Below are positions 49,230-58,630 of a stretch of DNA of 64,000 bases, one piece after another. The notes under the pieces were generated by a model that was given only the letters and a program-made list of their open reading frames with translations, searched no databases and had not been told where the DNA came from. Each line of letters begins with the position of its first letter. Within the stretch, counting starts at the first letter, position 1. Source of the DNA: Candidatus Proximibacter danicus (GTDB taxonomy: Bacteria; Pseudomonadota; Gammaproteobacteria; Burkholderiales; Rhodocyclaceae); contig JADJUC010000028.1 in assembly GCA_016710885.1 (NCBI GenBank), forward strand, positions 1 to 64,000, read 5' to 3'. Made by a program: the position numbers and the translations under genes.

Positions 49230-50912
49230 ATGGCCTCTCTTGACGACCCGACTTCCGAACTCGCGCTGCAATTGCAGAAGGAGCTGCCGCGCAAACGCGT
49301 ATTGATCGTGGACCGGCACCCCGCGGCGCGCGATTCTTTGCGCATGATGCTTTCAGCACTGGGAATCGTGTCGGTAACCGGCGCCGGAACCTCGGTCGAG
49401 GTGTTGCGCCAGGTCAAGGCCAGCGAGTTCGACATCATCCTCTCCGACTACGTATTGGACGATGGCCGCGACGGCCAGCAGTTGCTGGAGGAGTTGCGGC
49501 AACAGCACCTGATTCCGCTCGGCACCGTTTTCATGGTCATTACCGGTGAGCGTTCGTACCACAACGTGGTGTCGGTCGCCGAGCTGGCGCCAGACGATTA
49601 TCTGATCAAGCCGTTCACCGCCGATCAGTTGCAGGCCCGACTGCTGAAAGCGGTTTTCAAGAAAAATTTCTTTGCCCCGGTGTATCGCAAGCTCGACGAA
49701 GGCGCTTATATCGGCGCACTGAATGCCTGTGATCGCCTGCTGGCCAATACCTCGCCATTCGAGCTCGACGTTCTGCGCCTGAAGGGCGAAATCCTCAACG
49801 CCCTTGGCCGAAACGCAGAAGCAGAGACCATCTATCGTGACGTGCTGGCGCGTAAATCAGTTCCTTGGGCACGCATGGGACTGGCGATTGCCTTGCGCGG
49901 CAACAAGGTGCTGGACGAAGCGGAGTCGCTGGCACAGAAGGTGGTGGAAGATTTCCCCGAGTATCTTTCGGCCTACGATTTTCTCGCAGGCGTGCGGGAG
50001 GAGATGGGGCAACTGGAAGCGGCGCAGAAGGTGCTGCAGGAGGCAGCCGCCATCTCGCCAAACAACGCCACGCGCCAGCGCATTGTCGGTGACGTGGCGA
50101 TGCGTAACGGCGATCTCGATTCTGCCGAGAAAGCTTATGGAAAGGTGCTTGAACGGCACCGCAGCTCGTCGCTGAAGCAGGTTGACGATTACGCCAACCT
50201 TTCACGGGTCATGCTCGACAAGGGGCACCCCGCGGGAGCCCGGCAGATCATTCAGGAACTCAAGCGCGACTGGCGCGGCAGCAAGCAGGGCGAGTACGCG
50301 GCAGCGGTGATGGACAGCCTCTGCCTGCATGCCGAAGGTGAGCCGGAGAAAGCCAAGCGGGCTGCGGAACAGGCCTTGCGTCTGCACGAAGCGCTGGCAG
50401 AGGAAGCCGAGCCGGACAAGCCGATGTCGCACAAGATTGCCGTCGATCTCGCGCATGCCTGCCTGGCCACGGGCGATACGGAGTCGGCACAGGCGATCAT
50501 GCGCAAGGTAGCGGCGGAGAATAACGAGAATCCGCACGTCATCGCCCGGATTCAAGGCGTTTTTGCGCGCACCGGCAATGAGGATGCCGGCCAGACGTTG
50601 CTCGACCAGGTGGGTCGCGAGATTGTCGAAATCAATAACCGGGGCGTCATGGCGGCGCGCAGCGGCAATCTGGAAGAGTCGGTGAGGCTGCTGACCGAAG
50701 CTGCAGAGCGCGTTCCCAGCCTGCAGTTTCTGGCCAACGCCACCAAGGCCATCTGCGCCCTCATGGAACAGAAGGGATGGCGCGAAGAGCTGGCTGAGCG
50801 CGTCCGCAGTTACCTGCAGCAGGCGCAGGCAAGAGGCCCACGCGACCCGCGCGTGCTATCCGGCCGTGAAGCCTACCAGCGCGTTGCGGAAAAATTCGGT
50901 ATCAAGAATTAG
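49230..50912 (+). CDS. Response regulator with C-terminal TPR repeats
   Basis: 560 residues from the ATG at 49230; the frame is open further upstream without homology. Residues about 25-145 are a receiver domain: VLIVDRHPAARDSLRMML, the phospho-acceptor Asp in IILSDYVLDDG and the Lys in DDYLIKPF. The rest is a TPR array (INALGRNAEAETIYRDVLAR, EVMGQLEAAQ-type helices, GHPAGARQIIQELKRDW, ATGDTESAQAIMRKVAAE), so the output is protein-protein binding and not DNA. No histidine kinase lies beside it. Similar CheY-TPR proteins occur in proteobacteria, with mostly unknown partners. Confidence 0.85.
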   Translation: MASLDDPTSELALQLQKELPRKRVLIVDRHPAARDSLRMMLSALGIVSVTGAGTSVEVLRQVKASEFDIILSDYVLDDGRDGQQLLEELRQQHLIPLGTVFMVITGERSYHNVVSVAELAPDDYLIKPFTADQLQARLLKAVFKKNFFAPVYRKLDEGAYIGALNACDRLLANTSPFELDVLRLKGEILNALGRNAEAETIYRDVLARKSVPWARMGLAIALRGNKVLDEAESLAQKVVEDFPEYLSAYDFLAGVREEMGQLEAAQKVLQEAAAISPNNATRQRIVGDVAMRNGDLDSAEKAYGKVLERHRSSSLKQVDDYANLSRVMLDKGHPAGARQIIQELKRDWRGSKQGEYAAAVMDSLCLHAEGEPEKAKRAAEQALRLHEALAEEAEPDKPMSHKIAVDLAHACLATGDTESAQAIMRKVAAENNENPHVIARIQGVFARTGNEDAGQTLLDQVGREIVEINNRGVMAARSGNLEESVRLLTEAAERVPSLQFLANATKAICALMEQKGWREELAERVRSYLQQAQARGPRDPRVLSGREAYQRVAEKFGIKN

Positions 50913-50931
50913 CCCTGAAAGTTCGGAAAGC

Positions 50932-51720
50932 TCAGGAACTGAAGGTATCCCAGGCAAACTTCAGGATCAGCAGCGAGACCACGACGAGAAACACCTGGCG
51001 CACGAAGCCGCTACCATGCTTGAGTGCCAGATGCGTGCCGGCCAGCGAGCCGCCGACGTTGCAGACGGCCATGATCACCGCCAGTTGCCAGAGCATGTGG
51101 CCGTTGGGCGCGAAATAGGCGAGCGCCGCGAGATTGGTGGCGACGTTGACCACCTTGGCGGCTGCCGAGGCATGCAGAAAATCGAAGCCGAAGAAGCGGA
51201 TGAACAGGAAGATCAGGAAGCTGCCGGTTCCCGGTCCGAAGAAGCCATCGTAGAAACCGATCACCCCGCCGAGCAGCACCGCATAGGCCAGTTCGCGATG
51301 GCCGGATTGCGTCGGCCCGTGCACGGCGCCGAAATCCTTCTTCATGAAGGTGTAGACCGCCGCCCCGACCAGCAGCACGAGAATCAGCGGCCGCAACAAC
51401 TCGCGAGGCAGCCAGGCCACGGCCATGGCGCCGAGGTAGGAGCAGGCGAAGGCGGCCAGCGCCGCCGGCAGCGTCGTGCGCCAGGGCATCGAAACGCGGC
51501 GCGCGTAACGCCAGGCGGCGTTGCTCGTGCCAAATACGCTGGCGAACTTGTTGGTGCCGAACAGCGTCGCCGGCGCCTGCTGCGGCAAGGCGGTAAACAG
51601 CGCCGGGATCTGGATCAGCCCGCCGCCGCCGACCACCGAATCGATGAAGCCGGCGGCGCAAGCAGCCATCGCCAGCATGGCGATCAGGCCGAACTCGGGA
51701 CTGGCGAAATCAAAGGGCAC
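50932..51720 (-). CDS. TSUP family (TauE/SafE) membrane transporter
   Basis: A 262-residue protein with about eight hydrophobic segments. The N-terminal FIDSVVGGGGLIQIPALF and the later ATLFGTNKFASVFGTSNAAW, GFYDGFFGPGTGSFLIFLFI are the two half-repeats typical of the TauE/SafE (TSUP) family, which exports sulfonates or related anions. The substrate cannot be read from sequence. It is the last gene of the minus-strand run, 24 bp after the epimerase gene, and convergent with the response-regulator gene. Confidence 0.9.
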   Translation of the reverse strand: MPFDFASPEFGLIAMLAMAACAAGFIDSVVGGGGLIQIPALFTALPQQAPATLFGTNKFASVFGTSNAAWRYARRVSMPWRTTLPAALAAFACSYLGAMAVAWLPRELLRPLILVLLVGAAVYTFMKKDFGAVHGPTQSGHRELAYAVLLGGVIGFYDGFFGPGTGSFLIFLFIRFFGFDFLHASAAAKVVNVATNLAALAYFAPNGHMLWQLAVIMAVCNVGGSLAGTHLALKHGSGFVRQVFLVVVSLLILKFAWDTFSS

Positions 51721-51744
51721 GTAGGCTTGTCGCGAACATCAGGT

Positions 51745-52776
51745 TCAGGCGCCAGCCCAGCCCTTGTACCAGGTGACGAACTTCCCGATCCCGTCCTTGA
51801 GCGAAGTCTTCGGCGAAAACCCTACCCAGGCCTGCAGTTGGGCGGTATCGGCAAAGGTTGCCAGCACGTCGCCGGGCTGCATCGGCTTGAATTCCTTGAT
51901 CGCCTCGCGGCCGAGCGCCTGCTCCAGCGTTTCGATGAATTCGAGCAACGCCACCGGCTCGTGGTTGCCGATGTTGAAGACGCGGTGGGCGTGCGGCGCC
52001 GCCGCTTCCGCTGTCGCCGGCTTGTCGAGGACACGGATGATGCCTTCGACGATGTCGTCGATGTAGGTGAAATCGCGGCGCATGTGGCCGTGGTTAAAGA
52101 CATCGATCGGCTTGCCGGCAAGGATGGCCTTGGCAAAGCTGAAATAGGCCATGTCGGGCCGGCCCCAGGGACCATAGACGGTGAAGAAGCGCAGGCCGGT
52201 GGTCGGCAGCCCGAAAAGGTGGCTGTAGGTGTGGGCCATCAATTCGTTGGCCTTCTTGGTCGCCGCGTAGAGGCTGACCGGGCGGTCGACGCTGTCGTCC
52301 TCGGCAAACGGCATCTTTCGTTGCCGCCGTGAGACGCTGGAACTGGAGGCATAGACCAGGTGCGCGACCGGGTTATGGCGGCAAGCTTCGAGAATATTGA
52401 GGAAGCCGGCGAGGTTGCTGTCGGCGTAGGCCTGCGGATTGGTGATCGAATAACGGACACCGGCCTGCGCCGCCAGATGCACGACACGCTGCGCCTTCTC
52501 CTTGGCGAAGAGTTCGGCCAGACCGTCGCGGTCGGCGATGTCGAGGCGAACGAAGCGGAAATCCGGCTGTGGCGTCAGTTGCGCCAGCCGCGCTTCCTTC
52601 AATGCCACCTCGTAGTAGTCGTTGAGGTTGTCGAGGTTGCTCGACGCCAGGCGGCGACCTGCGTCGCCGCGCCGCGCCTCATCTTAAACCTCTCCAGGCA
52701 GACGCGCATGCGAAAACCCGGATGAAGCAGCCCCGGCGCCGGTTTTCGCGGTCGCCGTGGTTACGCTTTGACTCAT
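51745..52776 (-). CDS. NAD-dependent epimerase, UDP-glucuronate 4-epimerase type, N-terminal frameshifts
   Basis: An extended SDR enzyme closest in pattern to UDP-glucuronate 4-epimerases (LpsL/Cap1J type), which make UDP-galacturonate. Clear parts: LDNLNDYYEVALKEARLAQL, VVHLAAQAGVRYSI, the catalytic Y-x3-K in SLYAATKKANELMAHTYS, and TGLRFFTVYGPWGRPDMAYF. The open frame from 52608 lacks the glycine-rich NAD site, but the DNA upstream to 52776 (an ATG overlapping the ugd stop) still resembles TGAAGFIG coding in shifted frames. SVSRRQRKMPF reads as SVYGGNEKMPF if one base is removed near 52330 and one A added near 52316. Full length would be about 340 residues. Confidence 0.8.
52711..52748. other. 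Hairpin at the ugd/epimerase junction
   Basis: CGAAAACC (52711-52718) pairs with GGTTTTCG (52741-52748), with further GG/CC pairing inside. It falls in the damaged 5' end of the epimerase gene, so it may be an artefact of that sequence rather than a regulatory structure. Confidence 0.25.
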
Positions 52777-54104
52777 GGCTGGCGGCGGCCAATCGGGTAG
52801 TAATCAAGGCCGGCCGCGTGCGGCTGTTCGGGCGGGTACAGGTTGCGGCCGTCGAAGATGACCGGCGACTTCAGCGCGGCCTTCACCGCCTCGAAGTCCG
52901 GGCTGCGGAATTCCTTCCACTCGGTGACGATGATCAGCGCGTCGGCACCGGCCAGCGCCGCCATCGGATTGGCCGCGTAGGCGATGCGCGCGTCGTCGCC
53001 GAAGATGCGCTGCGCCTCGCGCATCGCTTCCGGGTCGTAAGCGGCGACCGTCGCACCGGCAGCGAGCAGGTCGGCGACCAGTTCGCGGCTCGGCGCCTCG
53101 CGCATGTCGTCGGTATTCGGCTTGAAGGCCAGCCCCCATAGTGCGAAGCGGCGGCCAGCAAGATCAGCGCCGAAGCGCGCCTTGACCTTCGCCGTCAGCA
53201 CGTGTTTCTGTGCCTGATTGGCGGCCTCGACGGCGGACAGCACCTGCATCGCGATGCCAGCATCGTCGTGCGCGGTGCGGATCAGCGCCTTGACGTCCTT
53301 GGGGAAGCAGGAGCCGCCGTAGCCGCAGCCGGGGTAGAGGAAGTGGTAGCCGATGCGCGGGTCGGAGCCGATGCCCTGGCGCACCATCTCGATGTCGGCA
53401 CCAAGTACTTCGGCGAGGTTGGCCAGTTCGTTCATGAAGCTGATGCGCGTCGCCAGCATGGCGTTGGCGGCGTACTTGGTCAGCTCGGCGCTCTTCACGT
53501 CGGTGACGATCAGGCGTTCGTGGTTGCGCTGGAACGGCGCGTAGAGGGCGCGCATGAGCTGGATGGCGCGGTCGTCCTCGGCGCCGACGACAATGCGGTC
53601 GGGACGCATGAAGTCTTCGACGGCAGCACCCTGCTTGAGGAATTCCGGGTTGGAAACGACGCTGAACCCAATCTCGGAACCGCGCTGCTTTAGCTCGTCG
53701 GCAACGGCCGCCCGGACCTTGTCGGCGGTACCGACCGGCACCGTGCTCTTGTCGACGATCAGCTTGTAATCCGTCATCCGCTTGCCGATATTGCGGGCAG
53801 CGGCGAGCACGTACTGCAGGTCGGCCGAGCCGTCCTCGTCGGGCGGCGTGCCGACGGCGATGAACTGGATGGTGCCGTGCTGCACGGCCTTCTCGATATC
53901 GGTGGTGAAGCGCAGGCGGCCGGCCGCGACATTGCGGCGGACCATGTCCAGCAGGCCCGGCTCCAAGATCGGAATACCGCCCGCGTTGAGAATGCGGATC
54001 TTCTCAGGATCGACATCCAAGCACAGCACATCGTTGCCGACATCGGCCAGACAGGCACCGGTGACGAGGCCAACATAGCCAGTACCTACTACAGTGATCT
54101 TCAT
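52773..54104 (-). CDS. ugd: UDP-glucose 6-dehydrogenase
   Basis: Ugd oxidises UDP-glucose to UDP-glucuronate with two NAD+. It has 443 residues from the ATG at 54104, where the Rossmann motif starts (MKITVVGTGYVGLVTGACLA). The catalytic Cys is C266 in GCGYGGSCFPKDVKAL; TVPVGTADKVR and SNPEFLKQGAAVEDFMRPDR are family signatures. It lies 17 bp after the GT39 gene and its stop overlaps the epimerase start. Intact. Confidence 0.97.
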   Translation of the reverse strand: MKITVVGTGYVGLVTGACLADVGNDVLCLDVDPEKIRILNAGGIPILEPGLLDMVRRNVAAGRLRFTTDIEKAVQHGTIQFIAVGTPPDEDGSADLQYVLAAARNIGKRMTDYKLIVDKSTVPVGTADKVRAAVADELKQRGSEIGFSVVSNPEFLKQGAAVEDFMRPDRIVVGAEDDRAIQLMRALYAPFQRNHERLIVTDVKSAELTKYAANAMLATRISFMNELANLAEVLGADIEMVRQGIGSDPRIGYHFLYPGCGYGGSCFPKDVKALIRTAHDDAGIAMQVLSAVEAANQAQKHVLTAKVKARFGADLAGRRFALWGLAFKPNTDDMREAPSRELVADLLAAGATVAAYDPEAMREAQRIFGDDARIAYAANPMAALAGADALIIVTEWKEFRSPDFEAVKAALKSPVIFDGRNLYPPEQPHAAGLDYYPIGRRQP

Positions 54105-54121
54105 GTTTGCTCCCAGTCTTT

Positions 54122-55744
54122 TTACTGCTTCTTGTCTTCCGCAGGCGGCAGCAACGATATCGCCACCGGTGCCTCTAACAACGCCGCGACACCACCAATG
54201 TATCGATGCACGGCGACAACTGACAAACCTTGCAAACGCTTGTCGTTTTTCAGATAAAGAACGGCCAGCGCATCCGGGTGCGCCGTCAGCCATCCGGCCA
54301 TTTTTTTGTCATCCTCGAATGCCACCAGCGGCTGACGCAGGCGGCCAGCGAAATGGAACTGGTCGTGATAAAAATCGCCATTCGCAACCACTCTTCCCGC
54401 CTCCTGCGCCTGGCGAATTGCGCCAGCAAACGGCCTGACATCGTAGTCAGCGTGGAAGGCGCTAGTCAGCGAAAGTTGCAGCAGGGCAGCAAATATAACG
54501 CCGACAACGGTCAGCACCGGCAGCAGTCGGGTACTGCGACGCGCCCAATACCAGAGCGCTGGCATCACCGCAATCAACACCAGCGCCGGCCAGAATAACG
54601 GCAGTTCGGCAAGTGAATTCTTCGGGAGAGTAACGCGGCCCAGCGCCAGGGCATACAAGCCGGCACCTACCAGCACGGCAAGAAACGCCGGCAGCCAAAG
54701 ACTGCCGCGTACGCTACTAGCGAGTGCGCGCGCCGAGAGCAGTGCGAAGGCCGGGAAGATCGGGATCAGGTAATGCATCTGCTTGCCGCTGATCAGCGAG
54801 AAGGCAACACAGACCGGCAGCATCCAAGCCAGACAAAAACGCGCACCACGATCCAGCCCCTGCCGCGCCAGATCGCGGTAAGCACGCCACAAACCAGGCC
54901 AGACCAGCCACGGGAAGAACATGATCGGCAGTAGCGGCAGATACCACCACAAGGGTCGTTTGTGTGCAAACGACTGCACCATGCGGTCAGCCGTCTGTCC
55001 CCAGAAGATCGCCCGCTGGTACTCCTCTCCCCCGGCAAAACCGGCCGGGATCGCCCAAGCCAGCGCAATTGCTGCACCAAGCAAGACGGCACCGACAACA
55101 CCCGCCGCCCAGCGTTTCCACGCCAGCCCCGGGTTCCACCAGGGTGCCAGCACGGCTACTGGCAAGGTATGCAGCAGGATCACCGGCCCCTTGGCCAGCA
55201 CCCCCAGACCGATGGCCAGACCGAGTAGTGCGAATCCCTTCAGTGCTCGACCCTCGGCGGCAGTAAGGATGCCGTGCAGGCCAAGTAACGTAAAGCAGGC
55301 CAGCATCACGTCGAACATCGCCGACGTGGAGAAGAAAATCCATAGCAGAGAACTCGCCAGAATCAGTACGGCTCGCCCACCCAGTCCTGCGTGTTTCGGC
55401 CACAAGCGATGTGCCAGACCCATGGTCAAAAACAGGCCGGAAGCCGAGAACAACGGCGATACCAGACGCGGCCACCACTCGCTGACGCCGAAAATGGCCC
55501 AGCCGATCTGGTACAGCCACATCATCAGTGGCGGCTTGTGACTGTAGGGGGCGCCGTTCTTGTAGGGCACCAGCCAGTCGCCGCGTAGCCACATCTCCCA
55601 GGCGACACTGATGTAGCGCGTCTCGTCGATCGGTGTCATCGGTCTGGCGAAGATTGCCACGCCAGTCAGCAGGGCGAGCAGGCCAAGGGCCAGCAGCAAC
55701 ATGCTGCGTTCGCTGGAGATTCCTTTTGTTTCCTCAATGTTCAT
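54122..55744 (-). CDS. GT39/ArnT-like membrane glycosyltransferase
   Basis: A 540-residue polytopic protein that should use a polyprenyl-phosphate sugar donor in the periplasm. The N-terminus has ARPMTPIDETRYISVAWEMW with the D-E pair at the start of the first periplasmic loop that is catalytic in the ArnT/PMT superfamily, then NGAPYSHKPPLMMWLYQ. About ten membrane helices follow and a soluble C-terminal domain. It overlaps the preceding TVP38-like gene by 4 bp. With ugd, an epimerase and a GT2 enzyme nearby, a uronic acid is a plausible donor sugar; the acceptor could be lipid A or LPS core. Confidence 0.85.
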   Translation of the reverse strand: MNIEETKGISSERSMLLLALGLLALLTGVAIFARPMTPIDETRYISVAWEMWLRGDWLVPYKNGAPYSHKPPLMMWLYQIGWAIFGVSEWWPRLVSPLFSASGLFLTMGLAHRLWPKHAGLGGRAVLILASSLLWIFFSTSAMFDVMLACFTLLGLHGILTAAEGRALKGFALLGLAIGLGVLAKGPVILLHTLPVAVLAPWWNPGLAWKRWAAGVVGAVLLGAAIALAWAIPAGFAGGEEYQRAIFWGQTADRMVQSFAHKRPLWWYLPLLPIMFFPWLVWPGLWRAYRDLARQGLDRGARFCLAWMLPVCVAFSLISGKQMHYLIPIFPAFALLSARALASSVRGSLWLPAFLAVLVGAGLYALALGRVTLPKNSLAELPLFWPALVLIAVMPALWYWARRSTRLLPVLTVVGVIFAALLQLSLTSAFHADYDVRPFAGAIRQAQEAGRVVANGDFYHDQFHFAGRLRQPLVAFEDDKKMAGWLTAHPDALAVLYLKNDKRLQGLSVVAVHRYIGGVAALLEAPVAISLLPPAEDKKQ

Positions 55745-56436
55745 GGATGCTGGGATTCCCCAAGTGCTGCGTCGACCGACTCATCAATACTCAATCCGTG
55801 ACGATGGCGATGATAGAGATATGCACCAAGCACTCCGGAGATGAGGAAAAGCACGATGGCCATGCCGACCTTGAGCGTTGCAGCCACATTGATGCCGCTG
55901 CCGACCAACGCAAAAACAAGCGTCTGCGGCAAGTAGCCGACGAAGGAAGCAGAAAGAAACGGGACGGGACGGATGCTGGAAATACCCGCCGCAAGATTGG
56001 TCAGCACGTTGCTGCCGACCGGCAGCAAGCGGATCAGCAAGGTCATTGAGAACGGGTGATCATGGATGAAGGCATCGAAACGCTTCGCTCTGGCACCAAG
56101 GCGTGCGCTCAGCAAACCCTTGCCGAAGAGTCGCGAGTAAACGAAGGTCAGTATGCAGCCGAGCAGAGCCGCCAGGGCACCGAAAAGCGTGCCAAGAACC
56201 AGGCTGAAGGCATAGCCGGCGAGAAAGGCGATGATCTGGCGCGGCAGGCCGATGGCGGTAAACAGCGCCCCCATGGCCAGGAAAAGCAACTCGCCTTCGA
56301 TGCCATGGTCGCGGATATGATTGTCGATCCAGGCTTCGTTGATACTGTTGCCAAGATCGCTTGTCTTGAAAAAATAGCCGAATAACGCCAGGCTGACGAT
56401 CAATCCCAGTCCCTTGAGCAGGACGCGCGGATTCAT
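55741..56436 (-). CDS. TVP38/TMEM64 (DedA superfamily) membrane protein
   Basis: A 231-residue membrane protein with the core domain FLAMGALFTAIGLPRQIIAF, LAGYAFSLVLGTLFGALAAL and LIRLLPVGSNVLTNLAAGIS, the usual features of the TVP38/VTT family. Related DedA proteins move undecaprenyl phosphate across the membrane; whether this one does is unknown. Translational overlaps link it with GT2 (1 bp) and GT39 (4 bp), which suggests a role in the same lipid-linked sugar pathway, for example carrier recycling. Confidence 0.85.
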   Translation of the reverse strand: MNPRVLLKGLGLIVSLALFGYFFKTSDLGNSINEAWIDNHIRDHGIEGELLFLAMGALFTAIGLPRQIIAFLAGYAFSLVLGTLFGALAALLGCILTFVYSRLFGKGLLSARLGARAKRFDAFIHDHPFSMTLLIRLLPVGSNVLTNLAAGISSIRPVPFLSASFVGYLPQTLVFALVGSGINVAATLKVGMAIVLFLISGVLGAYLYHRHRHGLSIDESVDAALGESQHP

Positions 56437-57185
56437 CAGAGATCCGAGCCGGGCTCAATCTGCGGCAGACGCACCCGGCGCTGCAGCCAGGCGACACCGA
56501 AGAGGTCAACGATACCAACCCACAACCTGTTGTGAAGTCCGTATTTCGACGTACCGCGTTCACGGGAGCGGTGGTTGACCGGCACCGAAACGACCGCGCC
56601 GCCGCCACGGATCACCAGCGCCGGCAGGAAACGGTGGATGTGATCGAAGTTCGGCAGGCGCAAAAAGGTCTCGCGCGCGAAAACCTTGAGGCCACAGCCG
56701 GTATCTGGCGTACTGTCCTTGAGCATGCGAGAACGGACGCCATTGGCAACCTTCGACGACAAGCGGCGCAGGAAAGTGTCGTTACGCCGGGTTCGCCAAC
56801 CAGCCAGCAGTTCCAGATTATCCGGCTGCTCCGGTTCGGAAAGCTTGGCCAGCAAAGCCGGGATATCGGCAGGATCGTTCTGCCCGTCACCGTCCAGCGT
56901 GGCAATCCATTCGTAGCGCGCAGCCCGCACGCCCGTGGTTACCGCCTGGCTTTGCCCACAGGACGCACGATGGCAAATGGCGCGCAGCATCGGGAGTTCG
57001 GTCTTGAGTCCATCAAGAACCGTCTGCGTCTGGTCAGTGCTGCCATCATTGACGTAAATGATTTCAAATTCGGCAGTGCCGGATAGCGCCGCGACAATTT
57101 CGCGCACTAGCGGCTCAACGTTGTCCTGTTCATTCTTGACCGGAACGACAACGGACAAACGACCGCAATAGGCATATTTGGGCAT
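56436..57185 (-). CDS. GT2 family polyprenyl-phosphate glycosyltransferase
   Basis: A 249-residue GT-A enzyme of the dolichol-phosphate-mannose synthase-like group. LSVVVPVKNEQDNVEPLVRE, YVNDGSTDQTQTVL, LDGDGQNDPADIPALL (the metal-binding DxD region) and the acceptor loop VNHRSRERGTSKYGLHNRLW are typical. There are no C-terminal membrane helices; GIVDLFGVAWLQRR is an interfacial helix, as in RgtE-like enzymes that make dodecaprenyl-phosphate galacturonate. First gene of the run GT2-TVP38-GT39-ugd-epimerase-TSUP. Sugar specificity is inferred from neighbours. Confidence 0.9.
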   Translation of the reverse strand: MPKYAYCGRLSVVVPVKNEQDNVEPLVREIVAALSGTAEFEIIYVNDGSTDQTQTVLDGLKTELPMLRAICHRASCGQSQAVTTGVRAARYEWIATLDGDGQNDPADIPALLAKLSEPEQPDNLELLAGWRTRRNDTFLRRLSSKVANGVRSRMLKDSTPDTGCGLKVFARETFLRLPNFDHIHRFLPALVIRGGGAVVSVPVNHRSRERGTSKYGLHNRLWVGIVDLFGVAWLQRRVRLPQIEPGSDL

Positions 57186-57286
57186 GTTGAACCTGTGACA
57201 GCAGAGTTTAGGTAGTGCCGACTAGGCCGCAAAACAGCCGGGCAGCCGCAAAACCCCGTATTTTATTGCATTGGCCACGCACACCG

Positions 57287-58630
57287 CTATTTTCCGATGC
57301 AGAAACGCCCGAATATCTCACCCAAAAGATCATCGGCAGTAAATTCGCCGGTGATTCGGTTCAATGACTGCTGCGCCAAGCGCATTTCTTCGGCAAAAAG
57401 CTCCAGGCGAGGCAATTGGGCTTCCGCCATTTCCAGATGCGTCCGCGCCTCGGAGAGCGCTTCGAGATGCCGTTCGCGGGCGATGAAGACATCTTCGGCC
57501 GGGTGCCAGCCTGCAACCGCCAGCAACTCCTGCTTCAGCAACTCGATCCCCTGCCCTGCTTTCGCCGACAGCGCGACGCTGACCCCCCCCTCGTCCTCAC
57601 GCCGCTCGGGCAGGCGGCCGGTGAGATCAATCTTGTTCTCGACGGTTATGCGCCGAATACCCGCAGGCAGACGTTCGAGGATCGCCTGTTCGGCGACACC
57701 GACACCATGCTGCGCATCGGTCAGCAGAAGCAGAACGTCGGCGCGCTCTATCTCGCGCCAGGTACGCTCGATGCCAATTTTCTCGACTTCGTCCTCGGTC
57801 TCGCGCAGCCCCGCGGTGTCGATGATGTAGAGCGGTATGCCTTCGATCTGAATGCTGCTTTTCAACGCGTCGCGCGTCGTTCCGGCAACCGGTGTGACGA
57901 TGGCGAGGTCATCTCCGGCTAGGCAGTTCAGCAGGCTGGATTTTCCGACATTGGGCTGACCGGCAAGCACGACGTGCAGCCCCCCTTGCAGCAACCTGCC
58001 CTGCTGGGCTCTGTCGAAAACTACAGCCAGCCTGTCACGCAGCCGACCGAGGCGACCAAAAGCGTCAGCCGACTTCAGGAAGTCGATTTCTTCGTCGGGA
58101 AAATCCAGCGTGGCTTCGGTTAGCGCACGCAGCTCGATCAACTGGTCGGTAAGTGCATGGATTTCCTTGGAGAACTCGCCTTGCAGGGAGCGCACTGCGG
58201 AACGTGCGGCACTCGCCGTGGCTGCGTCGATAAGGTCGGCGACGGCTTCTGCCTGGGCCAGATCGAGCTTGCCGTTCTCGAAGGCGCGGCGCGTAAACTC
58301 GCCAGGTTCGGCAAGCCGCGCGCCAAGTTCGAGACAGCGCGAAAGCAGTAACTGCAGAACGACCGGGCCGCCGTGACCTTGCAGTTCCAGTACGTCGTCG
58401 CCGGTGAAGGAATGGGGAGCGGGGAAGTAGAGGGCGAGGCCGCTGTCGATACTGCGGCCTTCGTTGTCACGAAATTCTGCGAGGGTTGCGTAACGCGGCT
58501 GTGGCCGCTTTCCGATCAGGGCGTCAGCCAGTGATAGCAGATCGGGACCGGAAACCCGAACGACGCCGATGCCTCCCCGGCCCGGCGCCGTTGCGATAGC
58601 GGCTATCCGGTCAGGCTTTTTTTCCGCCAC
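57287..58630 (-). CDS. mnmE: tRNA modification GTPase MnmE
   Basis: MnmE, partner of MnmG, modifies U34 of tRNAs. It has 447 residues. The N-terminal tetrahydrofolate-binding domain begins DRIAAIATAPGRGGIGVVRV. The inserted GTPase domain carries G1 GQPNVGKSSLLN, G2/G3 GTTRDAL and DTAGLRE, and G4 NKIDL. The C-terminus ends FCIGK, holding the essential Cys. Its start lies inside the last 20 bases of yidC. Confidence 0.98.
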   Translation of the reverse strand: MAEKKPDRIAAIATAPGRGGIGVVRVSGPDLLSLADALIGKRPQPRYATLAEFRDNEGRSIDSGLALYFPAPHSFTGDDVLELQGHGGPVVLQLLLSRCLELGARLAEPGEFTRRAFENGKLDLAQAEAVADLIDAATASAARSAVRSLQGEFSKEIHALTDQLIELRALTEATLDFPDEEIDFLKSADAFGRLGRLRDRLAVVFDRAQQGRLLQGGLHVVLAGQPNVGKSSLLNCLAGDDLAIVTPVAGTTRDALKSSIQIEGIPLYIIDTAGLRETEDEVEKIGIERTWREIERADVLLLLTDAQHGVGVAEQAILERLPAGIRRITVENKIDLTGRLPERREDEGGVSVALSAKAGQGIELLKQELLAVAGWHPAEDVFIARERHLEALSEARTHLEMAEAQLPRLELFAEEMRLAQQSLNRITGEFTADDLLGEIFGRFCIGK

